A stretch of DNA of 41,338 bases from an uncultured Actinomycetes bacterium (lineage in GTDB: Bacteria > Actinomycetota > Acidimicrobiia > Acidimicrobiales > Microtrichaceae). Of the stretch, positions 9,131 to 17,758 are shown piece by piece. The notes below the pieces were generated by a model that was not told where the DNA came from, ran no database searches, and worked only from the letters and a program-made list of their open reading frames with translations. Every line of letters begins with the position of its first letter. The stretch's first letter is position 1. Position numbers and translations under genes: made by a program. The DNA lies in the NCBI GenBank assembly GCA_903868545.1, contig CAIPVR010000228.1, forward strand, positions 1 through 41,338, in the 5' to 3' direction.

Positions 9131-9535
9131 TCAGGTGAGGGTCTCGATCACGCCGTGCTCGGCGAGGAATTCGGCGAGGCCCTCCGGGAGCCGGAGTTCC
9201 GGCACCTCCCACACGGGCACCCACCTCGCTTCCGTCGCGTCGTCACCGGCTTCCGGCGGCTCGGTGGTCAGGACGGTGCACTCGAAGTCGAGCACGACCC
9301 ACGGACGCCCGGCAGTCGGGTCCTCCGCCCACCCCAGGAGCGGGCCGCACACGCCGTGGAGGCCGGTCTCCTCCTCGAGCTCGCGCACGACCGCCTCCGC
9401 CAGCGTCTCGCCCGCCTCGACCCTGCCCCCGGGCAGGGCCCACGTCCCGGCGGCCGGACCGTGCCCCCGACGGACCATCAGCAGGTCGTTGCCGCGACGG
9501 CACACCGCCCCCACACAGACCTCGGGCCGGCCCAT
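9131..9535 (-). CDS. NUDIX hydrolase
   Basis: 134 aa; Nudix box [24 protein letters not shown]. Confidence 0.9.
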   Translation of the reverse strand: MGRPEVCVGAVCRRGNDLLMVRRGHGPAAGTWALPGGRVEAGETLAEAVVRELEEETGLHGVCGPLLGWAEDPTAGRPWVVLDFECTVLTTEPPEAGDDATEARWVPVWEVPELRLPEGLAEFLAEHGVIETLT

Positions 9536-9538
9536 CGG

Positions 9539-10054
9539 CTATCCGGGGCCGCCGTCGTCGGCGGTGAGGTCGCGGTGCACGGTGAGCAGGCGAGCGACGA
9601 GTCCGGAGGACTCGAAGAAGTTCTTGGTGTCCCGGTCACCCGGGAGGGCCCGTGCGTCGATCCCCCGGCACCCGCGATCGCGGGCGAACCGGACGAGCGC
9701 GTCCATGAGGGAGTGACCGACCCCCACCTCCCGCGCCCCGGGCTCGACGAAGATGGCCTCGATGATCGCCAGGGGCGCCCCGTCGAGCTGCTCGACGGTG
9801 GCCACCCCGTAGGCCACGACCACCGTTCCGATGCACCCGACGAGGACGGTTCCGGCATCCGTCCCCAACACGTCGGACCACCGGTCGGGTGCCGTCCATC
9901 CCGTGTACTCACGGGCCAGCAGGAGCGCACCGCCCCGCTCCCCCTCCACCTCGGCCCGGGCGAGCCCGGCCAGGCGCACGAGGTCGGCCAGGTCGTCGGT
10001 GGTCGCCGGTCGGGCCAGGAGGACGGGATCGGCGGAGCCGGGGACCGCGCTCAT
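9539..10054 (-). CDS. GNAT-family N-acetyltransferase
   Basis: 171 aa; IEAIFVEPGAREVGVGHSLMDALVRFARDRGCRGIDARALPGDRDTKNFFESSGL; start overlaps upstream stop by 4 nt. Confidence 0.8.
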   Translation of the reverse strand: MSAVPGSADPVLLARPATTDDLADLVRLAGLARAEVEGERGGALLLAREYTGWTAPDRWSDVLGTDAGTVLVGCIGTVVVAYGVATVEQLDGAPLAIIEAIFVEPGAREVGVGHSLMDALVRFARDRGCRGIDARALPGDRDTKNFFESSGLVARLLTVHRDLTADDGGPG

Positions 10055-10614
10055 CCCTCGAGGAGCTGCGACACCCGGCCGAGGATCGTCTGACGGTTCC
10101 GGTGGGCCCGCTCGTAGGCCCGGACCGCCTCGAGCTCCTCGGGGCTGAGTGAGGCCAGCCGCGGCACCACCTGCGAGGCCGAGAGGGCGTCGTAGTCGGG
10201 GACGGCCAACTCCCCCGCCGGCGGGACGGGTGCCTCCGGCGTCGTGGAGGTCGGGGCGACGGTGCCGGAGGCCGTCTCCGGGTCGATCGTGCCCGGGGTG
10301 GGCCCCGCCGCGGCCTCGGCGGAAGCGATGGGGTCGGGCTCGGCGATCACCGTCAGCACGTCGATGGGCGCCACCTCGTGGGCCGGCACCTGCACGTCAC
10401 GTGGTGGCGGGGCGAGAAACCCGGCGCAGGGCAGGTGGCCGGCGACCCGCCGGGCCAGATCCACCTGACGACGGGTGCGGCCCATCAGGCGGGGGACGGC
10501 GGCCATCACCTCCCCGGCCACGGCGACGGGGATGCCGAGCAGGCCCCCGAGCGGGGGCTCACCGGAGGAGGAGGTCCGGTCGCCGGTCGAGGGCCCATCC
10601 GCGTGGCTGCTCAT
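10051..10614 (-). CDS. Actinobacterial 'lipid droplet-associated'-like protein
   Basis: 187 aa; C-terminal LAVPDYDALSASQVVPRLASLSPEELEAVRAYERAHRNRQTILGRVSQL pattern. Confidence 0.5.
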   Translation of the reverse strand: MSSHADGPSTGDRTSSSGEPPLGGLLGIPVAVAGEVMAAVPRLMGRTRRQVDLARRVAGHLPCAGFLAPPPRDVQVPAHEVAPIDVLTVIAEPDPIASAEAAAGPTPGTIDPETASGTVAPTSTTPEAPVPPAGELAVPDYDALSASQVVPRLASLSPEELEAVRAYERAHRNRQTILGRVSQLLEG

Positions 10615-10657
10615 CGTCCCAGCTTGCCCGCTGGGGACCCGGTAACGGCAAACCGGG

Positions 10658-11176
10658 TCAGCCGCGGCGCGCCGCCTTCTTCAGGAGCTTCTCGACGTGC
10701 TTGATCCCCTCGCAGGGGTCGTAGCCCTCCGGACAGGTGAGGTTCCCGGCCCGACCGAACTGGCGCGGGTGCACGATGAGGAAGCAGGTGCCGCAGGTGA
10801 ACTCGTCGGCGCCCTTGGCCGCCACCCGCTCCTGGGCCTCCGGGCTGCCGTCGTCGACCTCGTCCTCGTCCTCGTCGTCGTCGTCGCCCGCGGCGATGCG
10901 GTCCTTGAGGATCGTGTCCAGGTCGGCCTCGACGTCATCGGGGTTGAGGTCGTCCTCGTCCTCGTCCTCGTCGTCGCCGGCCCGCTTCGCCCGCGCCGTG
11001 GGGACCGCGTCCGCATCCTCCTCGTCGTCCCCGTCGGCGGCGTCCACGACCTCGTCGTCGCCGTCGAGGTCGTCACCGTCGACCAGTTCGTCGTCGTCGA
11101 GTTCCTCGTCGCCGTCGAGTTCCTCGTCGAGGTCCTCGTCGAGTTCGTCGTCCACCAGCTCGTCGTCGTCGCTCAT
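10658..11176 (-). CDS. Highly acidic protein with C-terminal Cys-rich (DUF4193-like zinc ribbon) domain
   Basis: 172 aa; Asp/Glu-rich N-terminal two thirds, then ADEFTCGTCFLIVHPRQFGRAGNLTCPEGYDPCEG. Confidence 0.75.
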   Translation of the reverse strand: MSDDDELVDDELDEDLDEELDGDEELDDDELVDGDDLDGDDEVVDAADGDDEEDADAVPTARAKRAGDDEDEDEDDLNPDDVEADLDTILKDRIAAGDDDDEDEDEVDDGSPEAQERVAAKGADEFTCGTCFLIVHPRQFGRAGNLTCPEGYDPCEGIKHVEKLLKKAARRG

Positions 11177-11280
11177 CGGTCCTCTGGGGCCCCGGTCGGG
11201 GGCGGGAAGGGGCTCAGGTCCGGCGCATCATAGACACGCCGACCGCACCGGGCGTGACGGCCGCGGCGGGTCGGCCCGGA

Positions 11281-12909
11281 TCAGCGTCCGGCGCCGGTCC
11301 GCCGCTCCTCGGCCCGGCGCTCGGAGCCGAGCCGCTCGAGGTCCTGTTCCCCGGAGTGGTCGACGAACCGCATCATCTCCGCGATGGTGCGGTGGCCCGC
11401 CTGCTCGGCGATGAGGTGGTGCATGCGCTGCCCCACCGAACGGTAGGACGGGTGACCCTGCACCGAGGTGCGCAGCTCGATCAGGTGCATGGCCTCGCGG
11501 GCGTTGAACTGCATGACGTAGCGGATCCGGTAGGCCAGGGCCACGGCGTACGGCGCCCGCTCCGGGTACCGCTCGGCGAGGGCGCTCCAGAGGGAGGCCG
11601 AGATGTCCATCGCCTCGTCGAAGCGGCCGGCGAGGCCGGCCTCGTCGATCGACGGCGGCCGCGTGTAGCCGTGGAGCGGGGACAGCTCCTGCCACTCGAC
11701 GGTCATGAGGCGGTGACGCTGCAGATCCCGGAACGCCCCGTAGTCGGACACGACGTCGAAGCGGTAGTCGGTCCGCTCGAGGGCCCGGCCCGGCTTGTGG
11801 CGCCGGTTGGCCCGGTCGCCCACGTACGCCCGTACGACGGCCAGACGGTCCTCGACCGACATGGCCCGGACCCGCTCGAGGAGCCTCGTCTCGCTCAGAC
11901 CCGTGTACGGGTAGAGCATGGCGGCCACGACCTTGACCTCGCCGTCGGGGTCGAAGTCGACGAGCTCGACCTGTGGCTCGGTGGGACCCTGCACCCCGTC
12001 GCCGGAGAGCAACTCGTAGGCCGCGGTCTCCATGGCCTGGCGGTTCGTCTCCAGGTAGCGGCTCCAGGCGAGTCCCCGGTCCGGCAGGTCCACCCGCTTC
12101 AGGAAGCTCGGGATCACCTTGCGCAGCTCGGTGAGCATGAGGTCCGCGTAGGCCCGGGCCTCGGGGAGCGGGTGTGAGCGCATCCGCAGCAGCAGCGCCT
12201 CGAACCCCTGCCCGGAGCCGTAGATGCCCACGTTGGACAGTGCCGCGGCCGGGAGGATGCCACGGGTGGCGTCGAAGGCCTTCGCCCGGATGGCCTGCCG
12301 GTACACGAAGTCCGAGTCCGCCTCACTCTTCGGGTGGCGTTCCCGGAAGTGGTCCTGCACGTCGCGCGCGAGGCCGGCGTAGGAGTCGAACAGCCGGTCC
12401 ATGTCGCCGACGTAGCGGGCCCCCAGGTTGGATCCGAGGATCTCGGGGTCCCGGAAGTAGCGGTACCGACCACCGAGCCGTTCGTCGTAGGGGATGTAGC
12501 GGGTGGACTGCTCCAGGTAGCTCATGAGCCGACCCCACTCCAGCACCTTGGTGAGGAGGTTGGAGGCCTGTTCGCAGGCCAGATGCACCCCACCCAGCTG
12601 GGCGACGCTGTCGTCGCCGTACTCGAAGAACACCCGGTCGTAGAGGGCCTCGGCCCGCTCGAGCCCGATCGTTGCGTCGATCGTCTCGTCCCCGGTGGTG
12701 TCGAGCTCCCCCACGAACTCGTCAAGGAAGAGCCGGCGCAGCGACTTCGCGGAACGGCTGTAACGGGCGAACAACGCCCCCTTCACCACCTCGGGCAGGT
12801 TGACCAGGGCGAAGACCGGCCCGTCGAGGTTGGTGAAGTACCGCCGCAGGACGGCCTGCTCGTCCTCGGTGAACTGCTCGCCCACGTAGGTGGGCACCGG
12901 TGCGCTCAT
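11281..12909 (-). CDS. ThyX-like (FAD-dependent thymidylate synthase family) tandem-domain protein
   Basis: 542 aa from ATG at 12909 (MSAPVPTYVGEQFTEDEQ...). Half 1: LLTKVLEWGRLMSYLEQSTRYIPYD; half 2: FRDLQRHRLMTVEWQELSPLHGY...NAREAMHLIELRTSVQGHPSYR. Confidence 0.75.
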   Translation of the reverse strand: MSAPVPTYVGEQFTEDEQAVLRRYFTNLDGPVFALVNLPEVVKGALFARYSRSAKSLRRLFLDEFVGELDTTGDETIDATIGLERAEALYDRVFFEYGDDSVAQLGGVHLACEQASNLLTKVLEWGRLMSYLEQSTRYIPYDERLGGRYRYFRDPEILGSNLGARYVGDMDRLFDSYAGLARDVQDHFRERHPKSEADSDFVYRQAIRAKAFDATRGILPAAALSNVGIYGSGQGFEALLLRMRSHPLPEARAYADLMLTELRKVIPSFLKRVDLPDRGLAWSRYLETNRQAMETAAYELLSGDGVQGPTEPQVELVDFDPDGEVKVVAAMLYPYTGLSETRLLERVRAMSVEDRLAVVRAYVGDRANRRHKPGRALERTDYRFDVVSDYGAFRDLQRHRLMTVEWQELSPLHGYTRPPSIDEAGLAGRFDEAMDISASLWSALAERYPERAPYAVALAYRIRYVMQFNAREAMHLIELRTSVQGHPSYRSVGQRMHHLIAEQAGHRTIAEMMRFVDHSGEQDLERLGSERRAEERRTGAGR

Positions 12910-12941
12910 CGGCGCCGAGACTAGATGCCGGGCCGGGGACC

Positions 12942-14132
12942 TCAGGGGATGGCGGTCGGGAGCGGCTCCGTGGCCGGGGTGGGGCCCGCCGCCCAACGAT
13001 CGAGCGCCGTGTGCGCCATCAGCACGGCGCCGTCCACCACCGCACGGTCCCCCTCCGGACCCCGGGCGAACCCGGCGAACTCGGGCGTGTGGATCGACAC
13101 GCCCCGGGGGGCCACCTGCAGCATGGGATGGATGCTCGGGACCAGGTGGCTGACGTTGCCCATGTCGGTGCTCCCCACCACGTGGCCCACCTCGGCGGGG
13201 TCGAGCGGCGGGCGTCCGAGCGCTGTGGCGTTCGCCACCCAGGCCGCCAGCAACCACGGGTCGTCGACGAGGTCGGCGTAGGCCGGGTCCTGCCAGGTGT
13301 GTTCCATCGAGCAGCCGGCCGCGTGCGCGCCGGCCTCGAGGCACGCCAGCACGCGGGGCTGCAGCGCAGCGAGCGACCCCGTGGTGTCCGACCGCACGTA
13401 CCACTCTGCGGCCGCCCGGCGCGGGACGATGTTCGGCTTCTCCCCGGCCTCGGTGAAGATGCCGTGGATCCGCTCCCCGTCGCCGATGTGCTGGCGCAGC
13501 GCAGCCACGTTCACGTAGCCGAGCACGGCGGCGTCCAGTGCGTTCCGGCCGAGCTCGGGCGCCGCCGCGGCGTGGGAGGCCACGCCGTGGTAGGTCACCT
13601 CGAGGCGCTGGATGGCGATGGCCCGCATGGTCGGGAGGTCCCGGTCGGCCGGGTGCACCATCATCGCGGCGTCGACCCCCTCGAACGCACCGGCACGGAT
13701 CAGGAACTCCTTGCCGCCGCCGCCCTCCTCGGCCGGCGTGCCGATGATCCGGACCCGTCCGCCCATCTCGTCGGCGAGTTCGGCGAGCGCGAGCCCCGCC
13801 CCCAGGCCGGCCGCCGCGATCACGTTGTGGCCGCAGGCGTGGCCGATGTCGGGCAGCGCGTCGTACTCGAGCAGCACGGCGACACAGGGACCTTCCGTGC
13901 CCGCCTCCGCCACGAAGGCGGTGGGAAGGCCGTGCGCATGGGGCGTGGGGGCCAGCCCGGCCCCGGCGAGCACCTCGACGAGGAGGTCGTGGGCCCGGTG
14001 CTCCTCGAAGCACAGCTCCGGGTGCTCCCAGATGGTGTGGCTGACCGAGAACAGCAGGTCGCGATGGCGCGCCACCGCTTCGTCGGCACGGACCTTGGCC
14101 CGCGCCGGGCCGGGAGCTCCCGCCGCGTCCAC
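12942..14132 (-). CDS. M20-family metallopeptidase / amidohydrolase
   Basis: 396 aa; HPELCFEEHRAHDLLVEVL, GHACGHNVIAAAGLGAGLAL, GTPAEEGGGGKEFLIRAGAFEGVDAAMMVHP. Confidence 0.9.
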   Translation of the reverse strand: MDAAGAPGPARAKVRADEAVARHRDLLFSVSHTIWEHPELCFEEHRAHDLLVEVLAGAGLAPTPHAHGLPTAFVAEAGTEGPCVAVLLEYDALPDIGHACGHNVIAAAGLGAGLALAELADEMGGRVRIIGTPAEEGGGGKEFLIRAGAFEGVDAAMMVHPADRDLPTMRAIAIQRLEVTYHGVASHAAAAPELGRNALDAAVLGYVNVAALRQHIGDGERIHGIFTEAGEKPNIVPRRAAAEWYVRSDTTGSLAALQPRVLACLEAGAHAAGCSMEHTWQDPAYADLVDDPWLLAAWVANATALGRPPLDPAEVGHVVGSTDMGNVSHLVPSIHPMLQVAPRGVSIHTPEFAGFARGPEGDRAVVDGAVLMAHTALDRWAAGPTPATEPLPTAIP

Positions 14133-14149
14133 GAGGGCGACCGGAGGGC

Positions 14150-14335
14150 TCAGGCCTTGTCGGACGTGGAGTTGGTGGCCGGCTTGGTGGCCGGGGTCTC
14201 GTCGTCGTCCTTCATCGACTTCTTCAGCTCCTTCTGGGCCTCACCGAGGCTGCGGGCCAGCTTGGGGAGCTGGGAGCCGCCGAAGAGCACGAGGGCGATG
14301 ATGACGACGATCAACCATTCGTTGCCGCTGAACAC
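14150..14335 (-). CDS. tatA: Twin-arginine translocase subunit TatA/TatE
   Basis: 61 aa; MFSGNEWLIVVIIALVLFGGSQLPKLARSLGEAQKELKKSMKDD: N-terminal TM, FG hinge, amphipathic helix. Confidence 0.88.
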   Translation of the reverse strand: MFSGNEWLIVVIIALVLFGGSQLPKLARSLGEAQKELKKSMKDDDETPATKPATNSTSDKA

Positions 14336-14390
14336 AAGGCCACTGTAGGCCCTCCCGACCCGGAAGCGACACCGCCGGGCTGCGGCGGCG

Positions 14391-15374
14391 TCACGGGTGC
14401 TCGAGGACCACCTTGCCGAGCTGCGCGGCGGTCCGCAGCCGCTCGAGGGCCCGGGGGTACTCCGACAGCGGGAGGATCTCGTCGATCACGACCGGCAGGC
14501 CGTCGGCCACCAGGCCCGTGACGTGGTCGAACTCCTCCTGACTCCCGCAGCTGGCACCGATCACGTCGAGCTGCTTGAAGAACAGGCGGGGCAGGTTCAG
14601 CTGCACCTTCGGTCCGGACGTCCCTCCGCAGACGCACATCCGTCCGCCGTGGCGGAGCGTGCGGATGGCGTGCTCCCAGGTGGCGGGACCGATCGAGTCC
14701 ACGACGATGTCCACCGTCACGGGATAGGGCTCCTCGGAGTCGAAGGCGCCCTCGGCGCCCAGCTCCAGGGCACGGCGGCGCTTCTCCTCCTCGCGGGAGG
14801 TGACGAACACCCGGGCTCCCAGGTGCAGCGCCAGCATCATCGCGGCCGTGGCCACCCCGCCGCCGATGCCGGTGACGAGCACCGTGTCACCGGCCTGGAT
14901 CCGGGCCCGGCGCAGCAGACGCCACGCCGTGGTGGAGCACACCGGGTAGGCGGCGACCTCCGCCCAGCTACGGTTCGGCGGCTTGCGGGCCAGCTGGTGG
15001 GCCGGCACCACGCAGTACTCGCCGTGTCCGCCCCAGCAGTGCTCGCCCAGGAGTTGCATGGCAGGGTCCAGGACCGAGTCCACACCACGTGCCAGCGCCT
15101 CGGCCGGCACCACGGCCGTGTTGACCACGACCTCGTCGCCCACCTGCCAGTCCGTCACGCCCGCGCCGACCGACTCGACCACGCCCGCCACGTCGTTGCC
15201 CGGCACGTGGGGGAACGCCGGCGGCTTGGGGAGACCGGTCGTGAGCCACAGGTCCATGTGGTTGAGCGCCGAGGCCTTCACCGCGACCCGTACCTCGCCC
15301 GGCCCGGCGACGGGGTCGGGTACCTCGCCCTCCACGTACTGGCCGGGCGACTCCTCGAGGTGCCATGCGCGCAT
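14391..15374 (-). CDS. Zinc-binding / quinone oxidoreductase-type MDR alcohol dehydrogenase
   Basis: 327 aa; MRAWHLEESPGQYVEGEVPDPVAGPGEVRVAVKASALNHMDLWLTTG..VPGNDVAGVVESVG..VLVTGIGGGVATAAM. Confidence 0.88.
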   Translation of the reverse strand: MRAWHLEESPGQYVEGEVPDPVAGPGEVRVAVKASALNHMDLWLTTGLPKPPAFPHVPGNDVAGVVESVGAGVTDWQVGDEVVVNTAVVPAEALARGVDSVLDPAMQLLGEHCWGGHGEYCVVPAHQLARKPPNRSWAEVAAYPVCSTTAWRLLRRARIQAGDTVLVTGIGGGVATAAMMLALHLGARVFVTSREEEKRRRALELGAEGAFDSEEPYPVTVDIVVDSIGPATWEHAIRTLRHGGRMCVCGGTSGPKVQLNLPRLFFKQLDVIGASCGSQEEFDHVTGLVADGLPVVIDEILPLSEYPRALERLRTAAQLGKVVLEHP

Positions 15375-15419
15375 CCACCGAGCGTAACGGTGGCGGCGGC
15401 CGGACCGGCTGCGGCCCGT

Positions 15420-16442
15420 TCAGTTCAGGTCGGGGCCCGAGGGCACGGCCGTGGCCACCGGGGCACTCGCCCCCGGCGCGGTGACGGTCGCCGTCCCGGC
15501 GGGATCGGCGCCGGCCGGGCCGGCACCGGCCGGGCCGTCGGCCGTGGCGGTCCCGCGAGTGGCCCGGGTGGAGAGACGCTCACCCGAGGCCCGGGCCGCG
15601 GCCACGCGTCGGGCGTCGCGCCGGCGCCGGACATCGGCCTGGTCACGTTCGTACCAGCGGAACCAGATGACGGCCATGACCGTCCAGATGACCGGCAGGT
15701 TCCCCACCTTCATGATGACGCCGGCCATCTGCTGGTCCTCCAGCGCCGACGGCCCGATCCGGGGCGCCAGTTCGTAGGTGCCGTACAGCGGCTCCGGCGA
15801 GAAGGCGATGAAGCCGCCCGGGATCATCGGCACCACGGCGGCGGCGAGGAACAGGTACACGAGCTTGGCGGGAGCGGACCGCGCCTGGCGCTCGGGCAGC
15901 GGGCTCACCACCGGCGTCCAGAGGATGATCCCCGAGAGGAGCCAGACCATGTCGAGCGCGAAGGACCCCACCTGGGTGGAGCGCAGCGCGTCGACCGACA
16001 CCGGGGCATGGGTGGCGATCAGGACCAGGTTGAACAGCAGGGCCGCGACCACGGGGTTGGCGACGAGTCGGTAGGCCGTGTCGAGCCGGGTGTGCCGCAG
16101 CAGGTTCCGGAGCATCCACTCCGGCATGCCCATGAGGAGCAGCGGCGCCGCCCCGAGCGTGTACAGCATGTACTGGAGCATGTGCACCGCCGACAGGTAC
16201 CCGGCGCCGAGCGCGCCGAGGGGCCAGTCGGAGGCCACCCAGAGGAAGCCCGTGCCGAGCACGAACCAGACCGCCCGGCGCCGGTCCTTCGGGTCCGCGG
16301 GTGCATCGGGGTGGTCCCGCCGGTACACCGCCCGGGAGCGGAAGTAGAGCGCGAGGAGTGCCCCGCACAGGATCCACACCCCGATGTACGGCCTCGGCAC
16401 CCACGACCACGGGGCGTCGACGGCGGCGCACCACCACCTCAT
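15420..16442 (-). CDS. Cytochrome c oxidase assembly protein, caa3 CtaG family
   Basis: 340 aa multi-TM; SVHMLQYMLYTLGAAPLLLMGMPEWMLR, HAPVSVDALRSTQVGSFALDMVWLLSGIILWTPVVSPLPE. Confidence 0.82.
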   Translation of the reverse strand: MRWWCAAVDAPWSWVPRPYIGVWILCGALLALYFRSRAVYRRDHPDAPADPKDRRRAVWFVLGTGFLWVASDWPLGALGAGYLSAVHMLQYMLYTLGAAPLLLMGMPEWMLRNLLRHTRLDTAYRLVANPVVAALLFNLVLIATHAPVSVDALRSTQVGSFALDMVWLLSGIILWTPVVSPLPERQARSAPAKLVYLFLAAAVVPMIPGGFIAFSPEPLYGTYELAPRIGPSALEDQQMAGVIMKVGNLPVIWTVMAVIWFRWYERDQADVRRRRDARRVAAARASGERLSTRATRGTATADGPAGAGPAGADPAGTATVTAPGASAPVATAVPSGPDLN

Positions 16443-16981
16443 CGCGGCACCTCCTCGGCGAGTTCGGTGAGGCCCACCACCGGCACGTCCACCGTGCGGG
16501 GACCCGAGCGTTCGAAGCGGAGGGTGAGCTCGATCCGCCCACCCTCCCGGAGCGGCGCCCCGACGCCCTCCAGCATGAGGTGGGAGCCCCCGGGCCGCAA
16601 CTCGAGGCGACCTCCGGCCGGCACCTCGAGGGTGTCGACCCGCTCCATGAGCGAGACACCCCTCGGACCGGTGTTCTCGTGCAGCGTGACCCGTTCGGCC
16701 GCAGGACTGGCGGCGCCCACGAGACGGTCACCCCCGCCGTTGTCGACCACCGTGAGGTACGCCGCCGCCACCGGCCCGGGCGAGGCGCCGGCCTGCGGCC
16801 GTTCGACGGTGAGCGCCGGAGGCCCGGCGGTGCCCCGGGCCAGTACCCATCCGGCGACGAGTGCCACGACGGCCGAGCCCACCACGGCCGCCACGACCCG
16901 TCGGCGACGCGGGGTCCGGTCGGCGCGAACCGGCACCGGGCCAGTGGCGGACGACCCCACCGCCGGCGGCGCGGCGCTCAC
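16439..16981 (-). CDS. Copper chaperone PCu(A)C domain protein
   Basis: 180 aa, N-terminal TM; H-x10-M-x21-H-x-M motif matched exactly (HENTGPRGVSLM...GGSHLM). Confidence 0.88.
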   Translation of the reverse strand: MSAAPPAVGSSATGPVPVRADRTPRRRRVVAAVVGSAVVALVAGWVLARGTAGPPALTVERPQAGASPGPVAAAYLTVVDNGGGDRLVGAASPAAERVTLHENTGPRGVSLMERVDTLEVPAGGRLELRPGGSHLMLEGVGAPLREGGRIELTLRFERSGPRTVDVPVVGLTELAEEVPR

Positions 16982-17691
16982 GTGGGTCGCTCCCCTTCGA
17001 GCAGCCGGGGCAGGTCACGGTTCCAGTCCGTCCGTCGCGTCCCGAACGGGTAGACGATGCGGGCCGTGCCGTCGGCCTGGTAGGCGATCATCTGGGTGGC
17101 GTGGCCCACCGTGTAGTCGCCGTCCTCGCCGGGCGGGTCGTCGGCGGCCGGCGGCACCCCGGCCGCCCGTTGGGCGGCGGCCACCTGTTCCGGGGTGCCG
17201 GTCAGTCCCACGAAGTCCACGTTGAAGCGGTCGAGGTAGGAGCGGAGCGCCTCCGGCGTGTCACGGGCGGGATCGACGGTCACGAACACCATGCGGAGAC
17301 CGCGTCCGGTGGTGAGGTCGAGGTCCTCCATCGCCGCCGACAGCGTGGAGAGGCTGATCGGGCAGAAGTCCGGGCAGTTGGTGTACCCGAACATGAGCAG
17401 CGTCATCACGCCCTCTGTCTCGGCCCGGAGGTCGTAGGGCCGGCCCGAGGTGTCGGTCAGCACCAGGTCCGGCTTCTCCTGCGGGCGCTCGAGCACCGTG
17501 CCCGCCCAGTCCGAGGGCGCGGTGCGCGACCGCGTTCCGACGACGAGCCCGACCACCAGCACCACCACCCCGATCGCGGCGAAGGCGATCAGCAGGCGGC
17601 GGTTCCCGGCGATCGCCTGCTCCGGGTCGTCCCCGGGGGTCGGTCCTGCCGAGTCCTCGGCGGACTGCACGTCGGTACCGGCGGAACCCAT
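16978..17691 (-). CDS. SCO1/SenC family protein
   Basis: 237 aa; FGYTNCPDFCPISLSTL (CxxxC), FVTVDPARDTPEALRSYLDRF, conserved His in YTVGHATQMI. Confidence 0.92.
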   Translation of the reverse strand: MGSAGTDVQSAEDSAGPTPGDDPEQAIAGNRRLLIAFAAIGVVVLVVGLVVGTRSRTAPSDWAGTVLERPQEKPDLVLTDTSGRPYDLRAETEGVMTLLMFGYTNCPDFCPISLSTLSAAMEDLDLTTGRGLRMVFVTVDPARDTPEALRSYLDRFNVDFVGLTGTPEQVAAAQRAAGVPPAADDPPGEDGDYTVGHATQMIAYQADGTARIVYPFGTRRTDWNRDLPRLLEGERPT

Positions 17692-17758
17692 GACGGGTCC
17701 AGCATCGCGTGGCGCGGCCCACCGGACCAGCCACCCCTGCGCGTCCGGGAGACGCCGG

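Noticed and set aside
10737-11414. Poly-Ser 225-aa plus-strand ORF
   Set aside because: Antisense translation of the D/E-rich GAC/GAG repeats; artefact of the acidic gene.
11281-14013. 910-aa minus-strand ORF as a single protein
   Set aside because: Only the part from ATG 12909 is ThyX-like; upstream part is an out-of-frame shadow of the M20 peptidase.
14397-17225. 942-aa plus-strand ORF
   Set aside because: Antisense to the MDR, CtaG and PCu(A)C genes; low-complexity Arg/Pro/Gly.
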